Positions 9,307-18,542 of a stretch of DNA of 48,113 bases are shown here, piece by piece. The notes under the pieces are model-generated. The model saw only the letters and a list, made by a program, of their open reading frames with translations, made no database searches and had not been told where the DNA came from. The DNA lies in the NCBI GenBank assembly GCA_030386295.1, contig JANQAO010000003.1:1-48113 (forward strand). The letters are read 5' to 3'. Both the position numbers and the translations under genes were made by a program. This stretch comes from Candidatus Persebacteraceae bacterium Df01 (GTDB taxonomy: Bacteria > Pseudomonadota > Gammaproteobacteria > Tethybacterales > Persebacteraceae). Position 1 is the stretch's first letter; each line of letters begins with the position of its first letter.

Positions 9307-9595
9307 AAGCTTATCCGACTCAGAGGTATCCATGATTAAGGGAATTTTAAAAAATAAGCCTAAAGTAACAAATCAAGAAATTTGCAGAATGCTTTCTTTC
9401 CCGAAGCGTATTCTTAACCAAGGACGTATTAGTGAGATTCGCACTGAAAAAAAACACGCAAATATTAAGCCGTGCTCGAAAGAAGATGTTGATAAATTTA
9501 TGTCAGGGAAAATAAAAAGCAGTGATTTAATGTATAAGCAGTTATGTTTGGGAATTATTCCGAATTGGTGTCAATACTTAGTATTAATAATATGA
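9296..9595 (+). CDS. Small basic protein, probable helix-turn-helix, next to methyltransferase
   Basis: This 99-residue protein overlaps the end of the methyltransferase gene by 11 bases; GTG 9293 is an alternative start. The N-terminal part (SDSEVSMIKGILKN, NQEICRMLSFP, RISEIR) reads like a helix-turn-helix with a recognition helix, and the protein is rich in Lys. I do not recognise a named family. Base composition is A+T-rich like the methyltransferase tail and the endonuclease. It could be a controller-type regulator or a small partner of the restriction system; both are inference. Confidence 0.7.
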   Translation: MAGKSLSDSEVSMIKGILKNKPKVTNQEICRMLSFPKRILNQGRISEIRTEKKHANIKPCSKEDVDKFMSGKIKSSDLMYKQLCLGIIPNWCQYLVLII

Positions 9596-9617
9596 GAAAA
9601 ATAAGATGAGGTATTTA

Positions 9618-11096
9618 ATGAGTGAGGGTTTATTATCACTGCTCATCTGGTTACCCATTATCGGTGGTGTCGGCTTGTTGGCGTTGCCGTTGCTCAATCC
9701 CTGTCCGCATCGCGCAAAAATGTATGCACTCATCATTTCCGTAGTTGCTTTTTTGTTGTCGTTGCCATTATTTTTTGGTTTTGACAATACTACGGCTGCC
9801 ATGCAATTTGTAGAAGATGTCCCGTGGATTGATCGTTACGGTATTCGCTATGGGCTCGGTGTAGACGGGCTTTCTGTATTAATGATACTGCTCAATACGT
9901 TTACCACGTTACTGGTGGTCGCTGCCGGTTGGGAAGTGATTAAGGAACGTGTTGCCGCTTACATGGGCGCTTTTCTCATCATGTCGGGTTTTACCAACGG
10001 CGTATTTGCTGCTACCGACAGCGTACTGTTTTATATGTTTTGGGAGGCGACACTGATCCCACTCTTTATTGTCATCGGCGTATGGGGCGGTGAACGGCGA
10101 GTTTATGCGGCGCTTAAGTTTTTCTTGTACACGCTACTCGGATCTTTACTTATGCTGGCGGCGATTTTATATTTATTTAATCAGGCAGATTCTTTTTCTA
10201 TTGCCGCTTTTCATGAAGTGCCGCTTTCTATGACTGCACAAACGCTGTTGTTTTTTGCATTTCTTGCCGCTTTTGCGGTCAAAGTGCCAATGACACCGGT
10301 GCACACGTGGTTACCGGATGCGCACGTTGAAGCGCCAACCGGTGGCTCCATTGTGCTGGCAGCGGTGATGTTGAAACTTGGTGCTTACGGGTTTTTGCGT
10401 TTTTCGTTGCCGATAGCGCCTGATGCCAGTGTTGAATACGCATGGTTAATGATTGCTCTGTCGCTTATCGCTATTGTGTATATTGGCCTGGTTGCGCTGG
10501 TTCAAGAAGATATGAAAAAGCTTATTGCTTATTCGTCTATTGCTCACATGGGTTTTGTGACGCTGGGATTTTTTCTATTTGATGAGTGGGGGATTGTTGG
10601 CGGTATTGCGCAGATGGTATCGCACGGTTTTATATCGGGCGCGATGTTCTTTTGTGTTGGTGTGCTGTATGACCGGCTGCACACGCGCCGAATTGCCGAT
10701 TATGGCGGCGTGGTTAATGCCATGCCAAAATATTCTGCTTTTTTAATGTTGTTTGCTATGGCTAATGCTGGGCTACCGGGTACTAGCGGCTTTGTCGGTG
10801 AATTTATCGTTATTTTAGCGGCGATTAATGCCAATTTTTGGGTAGGACTGGCGGCGGCTTTTACTCTCATTACTGGTGCGGCGTACAGCCTATGGATGTA
10901 TAAGCGGGTGATTTTTGGCGCTGTGGTTAATGACCAAGTAAGCAATTTGCAAGATGTGAGTCGGCGCGAATTAATCATTCTCATCGCTTTTGCAGCTTTG
11001 GTGTTACTGATGGGCTTGTGGCCGCTGCCATTTTTGGATGTCGTGAGTGTATCAGCGGAACACTTGCTAGAACATGTGGAGAGGGGGAAATTATGA
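9618..11096 (+). CDS. nuoM: NADH-quinone oxidoreductase subunit M
   Basis: This antiporter-like complex I subunit is about 492 residues. The channel Glu in MFWEATLIPLF, Lys in AVKVPMTPVHTWLPDAHVEAPT and the IAHMGFV helix are present. ATG 9618 has a GAGGT ribosome site five bases upstream and gives a typical N-terminus; ATG 9606 is an in-frame alternative. It is separated from nuoL by two inserted genes and overlaps the downstream endonuclease start as ATGA. Confidence 0.96.
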   Translation: MSEGLLSLLIWLPIIGGVGLLALPLLNPCPHRAKMYALIISVVAFLLSLPLFFGFDNTTAAMQFVEDVPWIDRYGIRYGLGVDGLSVLMILLNTFTTLLVVAAGWEVIKERVAAYMGAFLIMSGFTNGVFAATDSVLFYMFWEATLIPLFIVIGVWGGERRVYAALKFFLYTLLGSLLMLAAILYLFNQADSFSIAAFHEVPLSMTAQTLLFFAFLAAFAVKVPMTPVHTWLPDAHVEAPTGGSIVLAAVMLKLGAYGFLRFSLPIAPDASVEYAWLMIALSLIAIVYIGLVALVQEDMKKLIAYSSIAHMGFVTLGFFLFDEWGIVGGIAQMVSHGFISGAMFFCVGVLYDRLHTRRIADYGGVVNAMPKYSAFLMLFAMANAGLPGTSGFVGEFIVILAAINANFWVGLAAAFTLITGAAYSLWMYKRVIFGAVVNDQVSNLQDVSRRELIILIAFAALVLLMGLWPLPFLDVVSVSAEHLLEHVERGKL

Positions 11097-12010
11097 GTGT
11101 GAAAAAATCATCCAACCAAGGATTGTCAGTACATTTAGCTTATACAGCACTTAAAATATTGAACGACAATGATGGAAAAATGTTGCTGTCTAGATTGTTA
11201 GAGGAAATTTACAAGCAAAAAAGTGGAGATATTCCAGAAGCCGAAAAAAGTGTCTATGAAGGGGGTAGAGTTAAGTGGGCAATAAAAATGCAATTTCTCA
11301 GCGATATTTTTGTTAAGGCGGGATTTTTGAGGAAAGGAGGAGGTATATGGCGTCTTACTGCTGATGGGCGCAATGTGTTGTTGGAAGGAGAACAAGCTGT
11401 TATTGAAAAAGGGAAAAAAATATATGCTGATTTCCTTAAGGAGAGACAGAAAGTAAAAAAACTGGATAGTGCCTTGGCTGATGAAGATAAAACAGATAGT
11501 GAAGACGAATCAATTTTTGATGTTGAACAACATGAAAGCAATGCAATGGAAAGCATTCAGAAACATATTCGTTCAATGTTGCCCTATAGGTTTCAAGATT
11601 TATGTGCTGCTTTGATGAGAGGTATGAATTATTATGTGCGCGATATAGCGTCTCCGGGACCGGATGGCGGCATAGATATACTTGCTTATACCGACCAACT
11701 GGGAGGCAAGCCACCGCGCATTAAGGTTCAAGTCAAGCACGAATCTAAAAAATCAGGGCAGCCAGAGTTAAGGCAATTAGCGGGGATATTAACCGATGGC
11801 GATATCGGTGTTTTTATCTCATCCGCCGGTTTTGCTTCGGGTTGTCGCGATTTTGCTCGCAATAATTTAAAGCATTTGGAACTTATTGATATGGATATAT
11901 TTGTAGATCTATGGCAAAAAAATTATGACAATCTGTCAGAAGAAGATAAATCATTATTGCCATTGCGATCAATTTATTTTTTAGATAAAAAGCGAGTGCA
12001 AGACGAATGA
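11093..12010 (+). CDS. Mrr-fold restriction endonuclease between nuoM and nuoN
   Basis: This 305-residue protein has an N-terminal winged-helix region of the Mrr N type (about 10-95), a charged linker (105-150), and an Mrr catalytic PD-(D/E)xK core. The core shows PYRFQDLCAALM, PDGGIDI (D195) and the QVK triplet (Q213, K215). I chose ATG 11093 because it overlaps the nuoM stop (ATGA) and is preceded by GAGAGGGGGA; the stop likewise overlaps nuoN (ATGA). Classical Mrr cuts methylated DNA, but type II enzymes also use this fold. The methyltransferase gene 1.8 kb upstream suggests a type II pair. Its cutting specificity cannot be read. Confidence 0.88.
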   Translation: MSVKKSSNQGLSVHLAYTALKILNDNDGKMLLSRLLEEIYKQKSGDIPEAEKSVYEGGRVKWAIKMQFLSDIFVKAGFLRKGGGIWRLTADGRNVLLEGEQAVIEKGKKIYADFLKERQKVKKLDSALADEDKTDSEDESIFDVEQHESNAMESIQKHIRSMLPYRFQDLCAALMRGMNYYVRDIASPGPDGGIDILAYTDQLGGKPPRIKVQVKHESKKSGQPELRQLAGILTDGDIGVFISSAGFASGCRDFARNNLKHLELIDMDIFVDLWQKNYDNLSEEDKSLLPLRSIYFLDKKRVQDE

Positions 12011-13458
12011 AAGCCTCTGATTTAATTATTTCCGCAGCTAGCGTGGAAATTTTTATTTTCATAGCCGCATGTTCAATATTGTGTGCAGATTTGTTTTTGC
12101 CTAAAGAGCGGCGTGCGCGGCTGCATTGGGCAGCGGTTGCTGGTTTGCTTATTGCAGCAGCGGCAACGGCAGGTGATTTCTCATCGCCACCGCAGAGTGC
12201 CATGAACGGTTTTTTTGTCGCGAGTCCGTTTACTGCTTTGTTGAAAACAACGATTTTGCTGGCAGCGGCAGGTTCATTAGCGTTTTCTCGCCACTATTTA
12301 CAAAGCACCGGAATGTTGCGCGGAGAGTTTCATTGCTTGTCGCTTTTAGCGGTTTTGGGAATGCTCGTTATGGTGTCAGCTGGACACTTTTTATCTCTGT
12401 ATATGGGATTGGAATTAATGTCTTTGTGCCTTTATGCTCTGATTGCCATGCGCCGTAATAGTGTGATGGCATCTGAAGCGGCAATAAAATATTTTGTGCT
12501 CGGAGCTTTGGCATCAGGGTTGTTTTTGTACGGTGTATCTATCATATACGGAACCACCGGGCAACTCTATATTCGTGATGTGGCGGAAGCGATTGTATCT
12601 GGTCATTTTGCTAGCCAAATGGCGCTGACTTTGGGGTTGGTGTTTATGTTGGCGGGATTGGCTTTTAAATTAGGAGCGGCGCCGTTTCATATGTGGTTAC
12701 CGGATGTCTATCAAGGTGCACCAGCACCGGTGACATTATTTATCGCTGCGGCGCCCAAAGTGGCGGCAATGGCGATGCTTTTGCGGGTGTTGGTAGAGTC
12801 TTTGGGTGCGTTAAGTGGTGACTGGCGCGATATGCTCATCGTGCTAGCGGTGGCATCATTGGCTGTCGGTAATCTTACCGCTATTGCTCAAACCAATTTC
12901 AAGCGAATGCTGGCATATTCGGCCATTGCGCACAGCGGTTTTATGTTGCTGGGTGTGTTAGCGGGTGGTATTGGCGGAGTGGCGGCGGCGATGTTTTACA
13001 TTATCGCTTATGCGCTGATGACGGTCGGCGGTTTTGGCGTATTAGTGCTGATGTCTGCTGATGGCGAGGAAAAATCCGAATTAGCCGACATTAAAGGCTT
13101 GGCTTCGCGTAACGGGCTGGCTGCCGGTGTATTGTTGTTGCTCATGTTTTCTATGGCCGGAATTCCGCCAGTAGTGGGATTTGCAGCCAAACTGGCGGTT
13201 CTGGAAGCTGCTGCTCACGCCGGTTTGATTTGGTTGGTAGTGTTGGCGGTACTGTTTTCTGTGGTGGGAGCGTTTTATTATTTGCGCGTGGTTAAACTAA
13301 TGTTTTTTGATAAACCAGAAGTTGATGCGGCAACAGTGTCACTAACGCCGGCTGCATCTGTATTGCTGGCATTAATTGGCGTGTTGGTGCTGTTTCTGGG
13401 GTTGTTTCCAGGCGGTTTGTTGGCGCTTTGCGAGGCAGCAGCGTGGACATCATTGTGA
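12007..13458 (+). CDS. nuoN: NADH-quinone oxidoreductase subunit N
   Basis: This 483-residue complex I antiporter-like subunit shows GLELMSLCLYALIAM with the conserved Glu, FKLGAAPFHMWLPDVYQGAP with the Lys, and LAYSAIAHSGFMLLG. Length matches the E. coli protein. It overlaps the upstream endonuclease by four bases, and its stop overlaps the GTG of the Nudix gene. Confidence 0.96.
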   Translation: MKASDLIISAASVEIFIFIAACSILCADLFLPKERRARLHWAAVAGLLIAAAATAGDFSSPPQSAMNGFFVASPFTALLKTTILLAAAGSLAFSRHYLQSTGMLRGEFHCLSLLAVLGMLVMVSAGHFLSLYMGLELMSLCLYALIAMRRNSVMASEAAIKYFVLGALASGLFLYGVSIIYGTTGQLYIRDVAEAIVSGHFASQMALTLGLVFMLAGLAFKLGAAPFHMWLPDVYQGAPAPVTLFIAAAPKVAAMAMLLRVLVESLGALSGDWRDMLIVLAVASLAVGNLTAIAQTNFKRMLAYSAIAHSGFMLLGVLAGGIGGVAAAMFYIIAYALMTVGGFGVLVLMSADGEEKSELADIKGLASRNGLAAGVLLLLMFSMAGIPPVVGFAAKLAVLEAAAHAGLIWLVVLAVLFSVVGAFYYLRVVKLMFFDKPEVDAATVSLTPAASVLLALIGVLVLFLGLFPGGLLALCEAAAWTSL

Positions 13459-14009
13459 GCGACAATCGCCCTGATTTTTCTGAAACGCGCCTTGACGGTA
13501 AAACCGTATTTTTAGGCAATGTGGTGCGAGTAGAAACTGCTCGAGTGGGCCTGCCCGATGGTGGAGAATCAGCACGAGAGGTGGTCTATCACCCTGGTGC
13601 GGCGGTGATTGTTCCTTTATTGGATAATGATACGGTGTTGCTGGAATGGCAGTTTAGATATGCTTTGGGGCGACACATTTGGGAATTTCCAGCGGGCAAG
13701 TTGGAGCCTGATGAAGAGCCACGTTTTGCAGCCGAACGCGAACTGCTGGAGGAAACTGGTTATCGTGCTAAACGCTGGGACACTATGCTGTCAATGGAAA
13801 CCAGCCCCGGGTTTTGTAATGAAATTGCACATTTATTTTTAGCGAGAGGTTTGCATTATGAAGGCCATCCCGGCGAAAAAGACGAATTTGTTGAGGCAGT
13901 GCCGGTATCGTTGGAGAAGGCCTTTGCTATGGTACAAGAAAGCGTTATCACTGACGCCAAAACTATAGTTGGACTATACTGGCTGGCGCTCAACAAAGCA
14001 AGGCTGTGA
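13455..14009 (+). CDS. Nudix hydrolase, ADP-ribose pyrophosphatase type
   Basis: The 184-residue protein has a complete Nudix box at residues 81-103: Gly81, Glu87, Arg95-Glu96, Glu99-Glu100, Gly102. The FPAGKLEPDE and MSMETSPGFCNE surroundings resemble NudF-type ADP-ribose pyrophosphatases. GTG 13455 gives a GTGA overlap with nuoN; GTG 13443 is an alternative. A Nudix gene after nuoN is a familiar arrangement in betaproteobacteria. The 80 bp after it are A+T-rich with no clear terminator. Confidence 0.9.
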   Translation: MSDNRPDFSETRLDGKTVFLGNVVRVETARVGLPDGGESAREVVYHPGAAVIVPLLDNDTVLLEWQFRYALGRHIWEFPAGKLEPDEEPRFAAERELLEETGYRAKRWDTMLSMETSPGFCNEIAHLFLARGLHYEGHPGEKDEFVEAVPVSLEKAFAMVQESVITDAKTIVGLYWLALNKARL

Positions 14010-14090
14010 CTGAGTCGGAAAAAAATCAATCTTGGCATGAATGAAATTATTGCCGATTAACCTTTATTTTTAAATTAAATATTCATAGCG

Positions 14091-15185
14091 TCACAATTGA
14101 TATCGGCGGTCGTTTCGGGTAAAACCGCTCAATGGCAAAGAAATATCTTTACCAAAGGCAATACACTTAAATAATTCTCCCATTTCGTGTGGCGCCAGCA
14201 ATTTTTGTGCTCCCGCCGCAAGTTTTGTCCATGCTACCGCGTCAGTATTATCTGCGGCAGCAAGTAAATCGGTAATGCCGTTATTGATTAAAAAATTCGC
14301 TTGTGTGGTGTAACCGGCAAGCGTTGCGCCACCATCTAATCCTGCTTCGGCAATGGCAGTGAAATCCACATGCGTAGTAATGTCTTTTTCTCCGGGGCAG
14401 TGTAGCGGTTCGGTGTCGGAATGATGGGCGCGGTGGCACATCATGGTGCCGCGGGCACGTTGTGGATGATAGTATTCATTGCGACCAAATCCGTAATCAA
14501 TAATAAATATCGCTCCCGCTTTTAGTGTTTGTGCTAGCGTTCTTACTAGTCCTTCGGCACGAGGATTAACTTCAGTTTCATAGTCATCAGGTAAGGCTAA
14601 ATTTTGCAATCGTTGTCGAACAGCGTCATCATCAGCCGGACGGTTTTGCCAGTGTAAAGTGCTTTTTTTTATCGTTACACCACGTTCCAGCCACTTTCCA
14701 CTGTGCTTGGCAAATAGGCGAAATGGCACGGCATCCAAGACTTCATTGGCGATGATAACTCCGCAAAATGACTCCGGTAATGATGAAAGCCATTGTACAG
14801 ACGCCGGCAGTCGGGATGCTTGTCGCGCTCGTAAAGCCGCGCTAGTTTCTAAAATATGATAGCGGTGAGAGATACTTGCCGCCTGCAACATTGGCATGAT
14901 GTCAATAGCTAGCTGCCCATCGCCAGCACCTAACTCCAGCACATCACCACCGACACAGCGCAACACTTCCGCTATTTGTTGGGCTAAAGATTGTCCAAAT
15001 AGCGGTGATAAGACGGGAGCGGTGACAAAATCACCGGCGGTGCCAAAGCGAACTTTTCCTCCGCCATAATACCCTACTTGTGGGTGATGTAGTGCGATGT
15101 TAAGATATTCATCGAAGCGCAACCAGCCGTTAACATCGGTAATTGCGGTTTGTATAACGTCGGCAGCGGAAGCAGATTCGGGCAT
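14091..15185 (-). CDS. MidA/NDUFAF7-family SAM-dependent methyltransferase
   Basis: This 364-residue protein belongs to the COG1565 family: [20 protein letters not shown] near the N-terminus, motif [14 protein letters not shown], then [12 protein letters not shown] and [16 protein letters not shown]. The mitochondrial member NDUFAF7 methylates a complex I core subunit during assembly. Here the gene lies 600 bp beyond nuoN on the opposite strand, which fits such a role but does not prove it. It is divergent from ttcA, 87 bp apart. Confidence 0.88.
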   Translation of the reverse strand: MPESASAADVIQTAITDVNGWLRFDEYLNIALHHPQVGYYGGGKVRFGTAGDFVTAPVLSPLFGQSLAQQIAEVLRCVGGDVLELGAGDGQLAIDIMPMLQAASISHRYHILETSAALRARQASRLPASVQWLSSLPESFCGVIIANEVLDAVPFRLFAKHSGKWLERGVTIKKSTLHWQNRPADDDAVRQRLQNLALPDDYETEVNPRAEGLVRTLAQTLKAGAIFIIDYGFGRNEYYHPQRARGTMMCHRAHHSDTEPLHCPGEKDITTHVDFTAIAEAGLDGGATLAGYTTQANFLINNGITDLLAAADNTDAVAWTKLAAGAQKLLAPHEMGELFKCIAFGKDISLPLSGFTRNDRRYQL

Positions 15186-15272
15186 AAGGAAATAGTAAAA
15201 AGTGAGCAGCTAGGGTATTTTCTCATTGTTATAAGGTGCGGCTTATACCGGCGTTTGATAGAATGTTGCGTT

Positions 15273-16121
15273 ATGGCCGATTTACGTAAGCAAGCGCACC
15301 AAGCAGGAATTTTGCAACAACGGTTGCGGCGGGAGATTAGCCGTGCTATTACTGATTATGCTATGGTTGAAGAGGGCGACCGCGTTATGGCGTGTTTGTC
15401 GGGTGGCAAAGATAGTCACGCCATGTTAGATGTTTTGCTAGCATTGCGCGCGCGTGCACCTGTGAATTTTGACATTGTAGCAGTGGTGGTAGATCAAGGG
15501 CATCCTGGTTTTGATTCCAGTCTGTTGGAGCGCTATTTTGAAAAAATAAAAGTACCTTTTCGTATTGTTTTTCAAGACACATACACGGTTGTTAAACGAG
15601 TTATTCCTGACGGTGCGACTACCTGCGGATTGTGTTCGCGATTACGGCGCGGAATTTTGTATCGTGTTGCCGGAGAGGAAGGTGCTACAAAAATTGCGCT
15701 TGGTCATCACGCCGATGATATTATGGAAACTTTTTTTATGAATTTGTTTTTTGGTGGTGTTCTTAAGGCTATGCCACCACGCCTGAGTAGCGATAAGGAT
15801 CGGCACGTGGTGATTCGCCCGCTGGCGTATTGCCGTGAGCGCGATATTGCTGATTATGCAGCGCGGCGTGAATTTCCGATTATTCCGTGTAATTTATGCG
15901 GTGCAACTGGTGGCGGAGCCCGCGCTAGCACGAAAAAAATGTTAAATAAATGGGAATCTCAACATCCTGGACGAGTACAAAATATTTTTCGTGCTTTGCA
16001 AAACGTTACTCCATCACACTTATTGGATGGTCGGTTATTTGACTTTATCGGTGCCGGCAATGAAGCCGATGCCGTCCCATTGCCCCCCCTACAAGGAGAA
16101 ATTATTCATGTCTTTTCTTGA
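15273..16121 (+). CDS. ttcA: tRNA 2-thiocytidine synthase TtcA
   Basis: This 282-residue PP-loop enzyme thiolates C32 of certain tRNAs. It shows the ATP-binding SGGKDS, the CGLC pair that binds an Fe-S cluster, [14 protein letters not shown], and the second cysteine region CNLCG. The coding potential extends further upstream, but ATG 15273 gives the normal N-terminus. The last 14 bases overlap cysE. Confidence 0.94.
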   Translation: MADLRKQAHQAGILQQRLRREISRAITDYAMVEEGDRVMACLSGGKDSHAMLDVLLALRARAPVNFDIVAVVVDQGHPGFDSSLLERYFEKIKVPFRIVFQDTYTVVKRVIPDGATTCGLCSRLRRGILYRVAGEEGATKIALGHHADDIMETFFMNLFFGGVLKAMPPRLSSDKDRHVVIRPLAYCRERDIADYAARREFPIIPCNLCGATGGGARASTKKMLNKWESQHPGRVQNIFRALQNVTPSHLLDGRLFDFIGAGNEADAVPLPPLQGEIIHVFS

Positions 16122-16788
16122 ACGCCGTAAGGCAGAGTTTGAAGTTTATATGCAGCGTGACCCGGTTGCGCGGAACTGGTGGGAAATCGCTTTTTGTTAT
16201 CCTGGGTTGCATGCGGTATGGATACACAGGTTTAATCATTTTTTGTGGTCGCATAGCTGGTTTTGGCTGGCGCGTTTTTTCTCGCATATCGGGCGTTTCT
16301 TAACCGGTGTGGAAATTCATCCAGGTGCAATGTTGGGGCAGCGTATATTTATAGATCACGGTATGGGTATTGTCATTGGTGGTACTGCCGAAGTGGGAGA
16401 TGATTGCTCTATTTATCAAGGAGTAACACTGGGTGGCACTACGCAAACATTTAAGGGAAAACGGCATCCGACATTAGAGGCAGGAGTTATCGTTGGTGCC
16501 GGTGCTAAAGTGCTGGGTCCGATTGTTATTGGTGAACAGTCGCGTGTTGGTTCTAATGCGGTAGTAGTTAATGAAGTACCGCCGCATCGTACGGTATTGG
16601 GCATTCCGGCACGTATTATTGGCGAGTCTGCTAGCGTTGAAGATAATCCGGATGAGAAAAAGCAATTTGCCGCTTATGCGGTTGATGAAGAGAGCAAGTC
16701 GTGCGAAGATATGATTGAAACGTTGACTGCACGGGTTCTCCAACTGGAAACGTCTATTGAGGAAATGAAAAAAAAGAAAAAAAGCTAG
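16108..16788 (+). CDS. cysE: Serine O-acetyltransferase
   Basis: This 226-residue enzyme makes O-acetylserine from serine and acetyl-CoA for cysteine synthesis. Seen are the N-terminal helical part, a left-handed beta-helix of hexapeptide repeats from about residue 66, and the catalytic [17 protein letters not shown] segment with GVTLGGT. A strong AAGGAG lies nine bases before ATG 16108, which decides the start. The C-terminus is a short acidic then Lys-rich coiled segment. It belongs to the short EpsC/SrpH-like group, without the long N-terminal domain of E. coli CysE. Confidence 0.94.
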   Translation: MSFLERRKAEFEVYMQRDPVARNWWEIAFCYPGLHAVWIHRFNHFLWSHSWFWLARFFSHIGRFLTGVEIHPGAMLGQRIFIDHGMGIVIGGTAEVGDDCSIYQGVTLGGTTQTFKGKRHPTLEAGVIVGAGAKVLGPIVIGEQSRVGSNAVVVNEVPPHRTVLGIPARIIGESASVEDNPDEKKQFAAYAVDEESKSCEDMIETLTARVLQLETSIEEMKKKKKS

Positions 16789-17052
16789 GCGCATCGGTTT
16801 GTGAGCATTTCTATATTTTCTTGCTTTGCCTCCTTCCGAAAAATTCTATGGAAGATAAAATTTATTTTTATAAACGATTGAGTGCTTTGCGACAATTTCA
16901 ATTCTCGTTATTTTTATAAAATATTTTCACGCCCTTATTAATAAAATTATTCCCAATTTTTTGCGAGGCTGTTCATATAAGGCGTTTGTGATTTTGCGTC
17001 TGCTGATTTTTGAACGTCTGCCTAGCCGACTTTGTGGAATTGTCAGTGGTAT
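16789..17052. other. A+T-rich intergenic stretch before the MATE gene
   Basis: No gene is visible. A weak hairpin (CTTCC/GGAAG near 16831-16853) follows cysE, but it lacks a convincing T run. The stretch probably carries the promoter of the MATE transporter; no promoter is clear enough to mark. Confidence 0.4.
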
Positions 17053-18393
17053 ATGAAATATAGTTTGACTCAAGGTTCGGCATCGCGCCATGTACGCCGG
17101 CTGGCTGTGCCGGCAGCGGCGGGGCTGTTTTGCAACACGTTATTTAACATCACCGATGCATTTTATGCCGGTTGGCTAGCTACTGAAGCGCAAGCGGCAC
17201 TAGCGTTTTCGTTTCCATTATTTTTTATTTTGCTATCTTGTTGTGTGGGGCTTTCGCAGGCAATTACTGCTCGTATTGCCAAAGCGGTAGGTGCTAAACG
17301 GCTAATACGTGCGCGTTATCTAGCAGGACAGAGCTTAGTGCTAGGCGTGCTGGTGTGTGTGATGATATGGATTACGTTGCTACCGCTTGCTGATATATTG
17401 TTGCGATTAATGGGTGCTTCTGGACAAACTCACGCTTGGGGGCTTTCTTATTCTCTTGTTATTTTTGCAGGAGCACCGGCTTTTATCGGCGCGTTTGTAT
17501 TCAATGGGATTTTGCATGCAGTGGGCAATACGCGAGCTTATCGCAATAGCATTGCCGTGGCGACGATGGTAAATATTATTCTCGACCCAGCACTCATGTT
17601 TGGCTGGTTTGGGTTACCTGCTTTGGGAGTGGCTGGCGTTGCTTGGGCGACAGTTATTGCCCAAGCCGGTTGTGCTTTGTATATGCTGTATACGCTGTCA
17701 CGTACGATTATTGCAAAACGTTGGCATTGGATGTTTTTGATTCCACGTTGGCGTATCATCTCCGTTTTAGCTGGTCATGCGTCTGCGCCGACGACGAGAA
17801 TGTTGTGTATTAATTCTGGTTTTTTTATTGTTACAGGGTTTTTAGGATATGTGAGTGATTCGGCAGTGGCTGCTTACGGTATTGCGTTACGTTTGGAGCA
17901 GTTGTTTTTATTGCCGACAATCGGTCTGGAAGTGGCGATGCTTACCTATGCAGGGCAAAATTTTGGCGCTGGACAATCGCGGCGAGTGCGTATTGCTTAT
18001 CATTTTTGTATTAAATGTGGATGGGCTGTCAACATGCTGGGAGCAGTAACAATGGTGTTTTTGGGTGGGCAATTAATTGGATTATTCAATACGGATGCTT
18101 CGGTTGTTACTCACGGTCAGCACTATCTTTGGTTGGCTGCAGGACTGGGACCATTTTATGTGTTGATTAGCATAATAACGGCGCTACTATTGGCGGCGGC
18201 ACATTATAAAGTGTTGCTAGTGATGAATGTGTTGCGGCAATTAATAGTGCCGGCAGCGTTGTTTTATTTGCTAGCGGTTGTGTTAAATATGGGGGTTGCT
18301 GGTATTTGGCTAAGTATGTTTATTTGTAATGTTGTTGCTGCAATAGTGATGTTCTGGTATTGCCAAAAAATTTTGGTACATGTGTCACGCTGA
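17053..18393 (+). CDS. MATE family multidrug/cation antiporter
   Basis: This 446-residue protein has about 12 membrane helices. The MATE pattern is visible in LAVPAAAGLFCNTLFNITDAFYAGWL, in GASGQTHAWGLSY and in the second half, GFLGYVSDSAVAAYGIALRLEQ. MatE proteins export drugs or metabolites in exchange for Na+ or H+. ATG 17053 is preferred over an in-frame TTG at 17032; the ribosome site is weak. The gene stands alone and converges with the acyl-CoA ligase gene. Confidence 0.9.
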   Translation: MKYSLTQGSASRHVRRLAVPAAAGLFCNTLFNITDAFYAGWLATEAQAALAFSFPLFFILLSCCVGLSQAITARIAKAVGAKRLIRARYLAGQSLVLGVLVCVMIWITLLPLADILLRLMGASGQTHAWGLSYSLVIFAGAPAFIGAFVFNGILHAVGNTRAYRNSIAVATMVNIILDPALMFGWFGLPALGVAGVAWATVIAQAGCALYMLYTLSRTIIAKRWHWMFLIPRWRIISVLAGHASAPTTRMLCINSGFFIVTGFLGYVSDSAVAAYGIALRLEQLFLLPTIGLEVAMLTYAGQNFGAGQSRRVRIAYHFCIKCGWAVNMLGAVTMVFLGGQLIGLFNTDASVVTHGQHYLWLAAGLGPFYVLISIITALLLAAAHYKVLLVMNVLRQLIVPAALFYLLAVVLNMGVAGIWLSMFICNVVAAIVMFWYCQKILVHVSR

Positions 18394-18542
18394 AAAGTAT
18401 ATTTCAAGCAGTGTTGGATAGATATTTCGTTGTTGATTGATGGGTTTATGAAGAAAAAGAATAGATATTTATTAGCTCATTTAACAATCCGCTAAATGAT
18501 AAAAATAAAAGTATATTGCTAATGCCGATTTGATCGGTATAT

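Noticed and set aside
11093-12010. Reading the Mrr-fold protein simply as a type IV methyl-dependent nuclease
   Set aside because: The fold alone does not decide this, and a resident adenine methyltransferase nearby makes a self-toxic methyl-dependent enzyme less likely; left open.
18394-18542. Bidirectional terminator between the MATE and ligase genes
   Set aside because: Only a 5-bp stem (CCGAT/ATCGG) without a clear T run on either side; too weak to mark.
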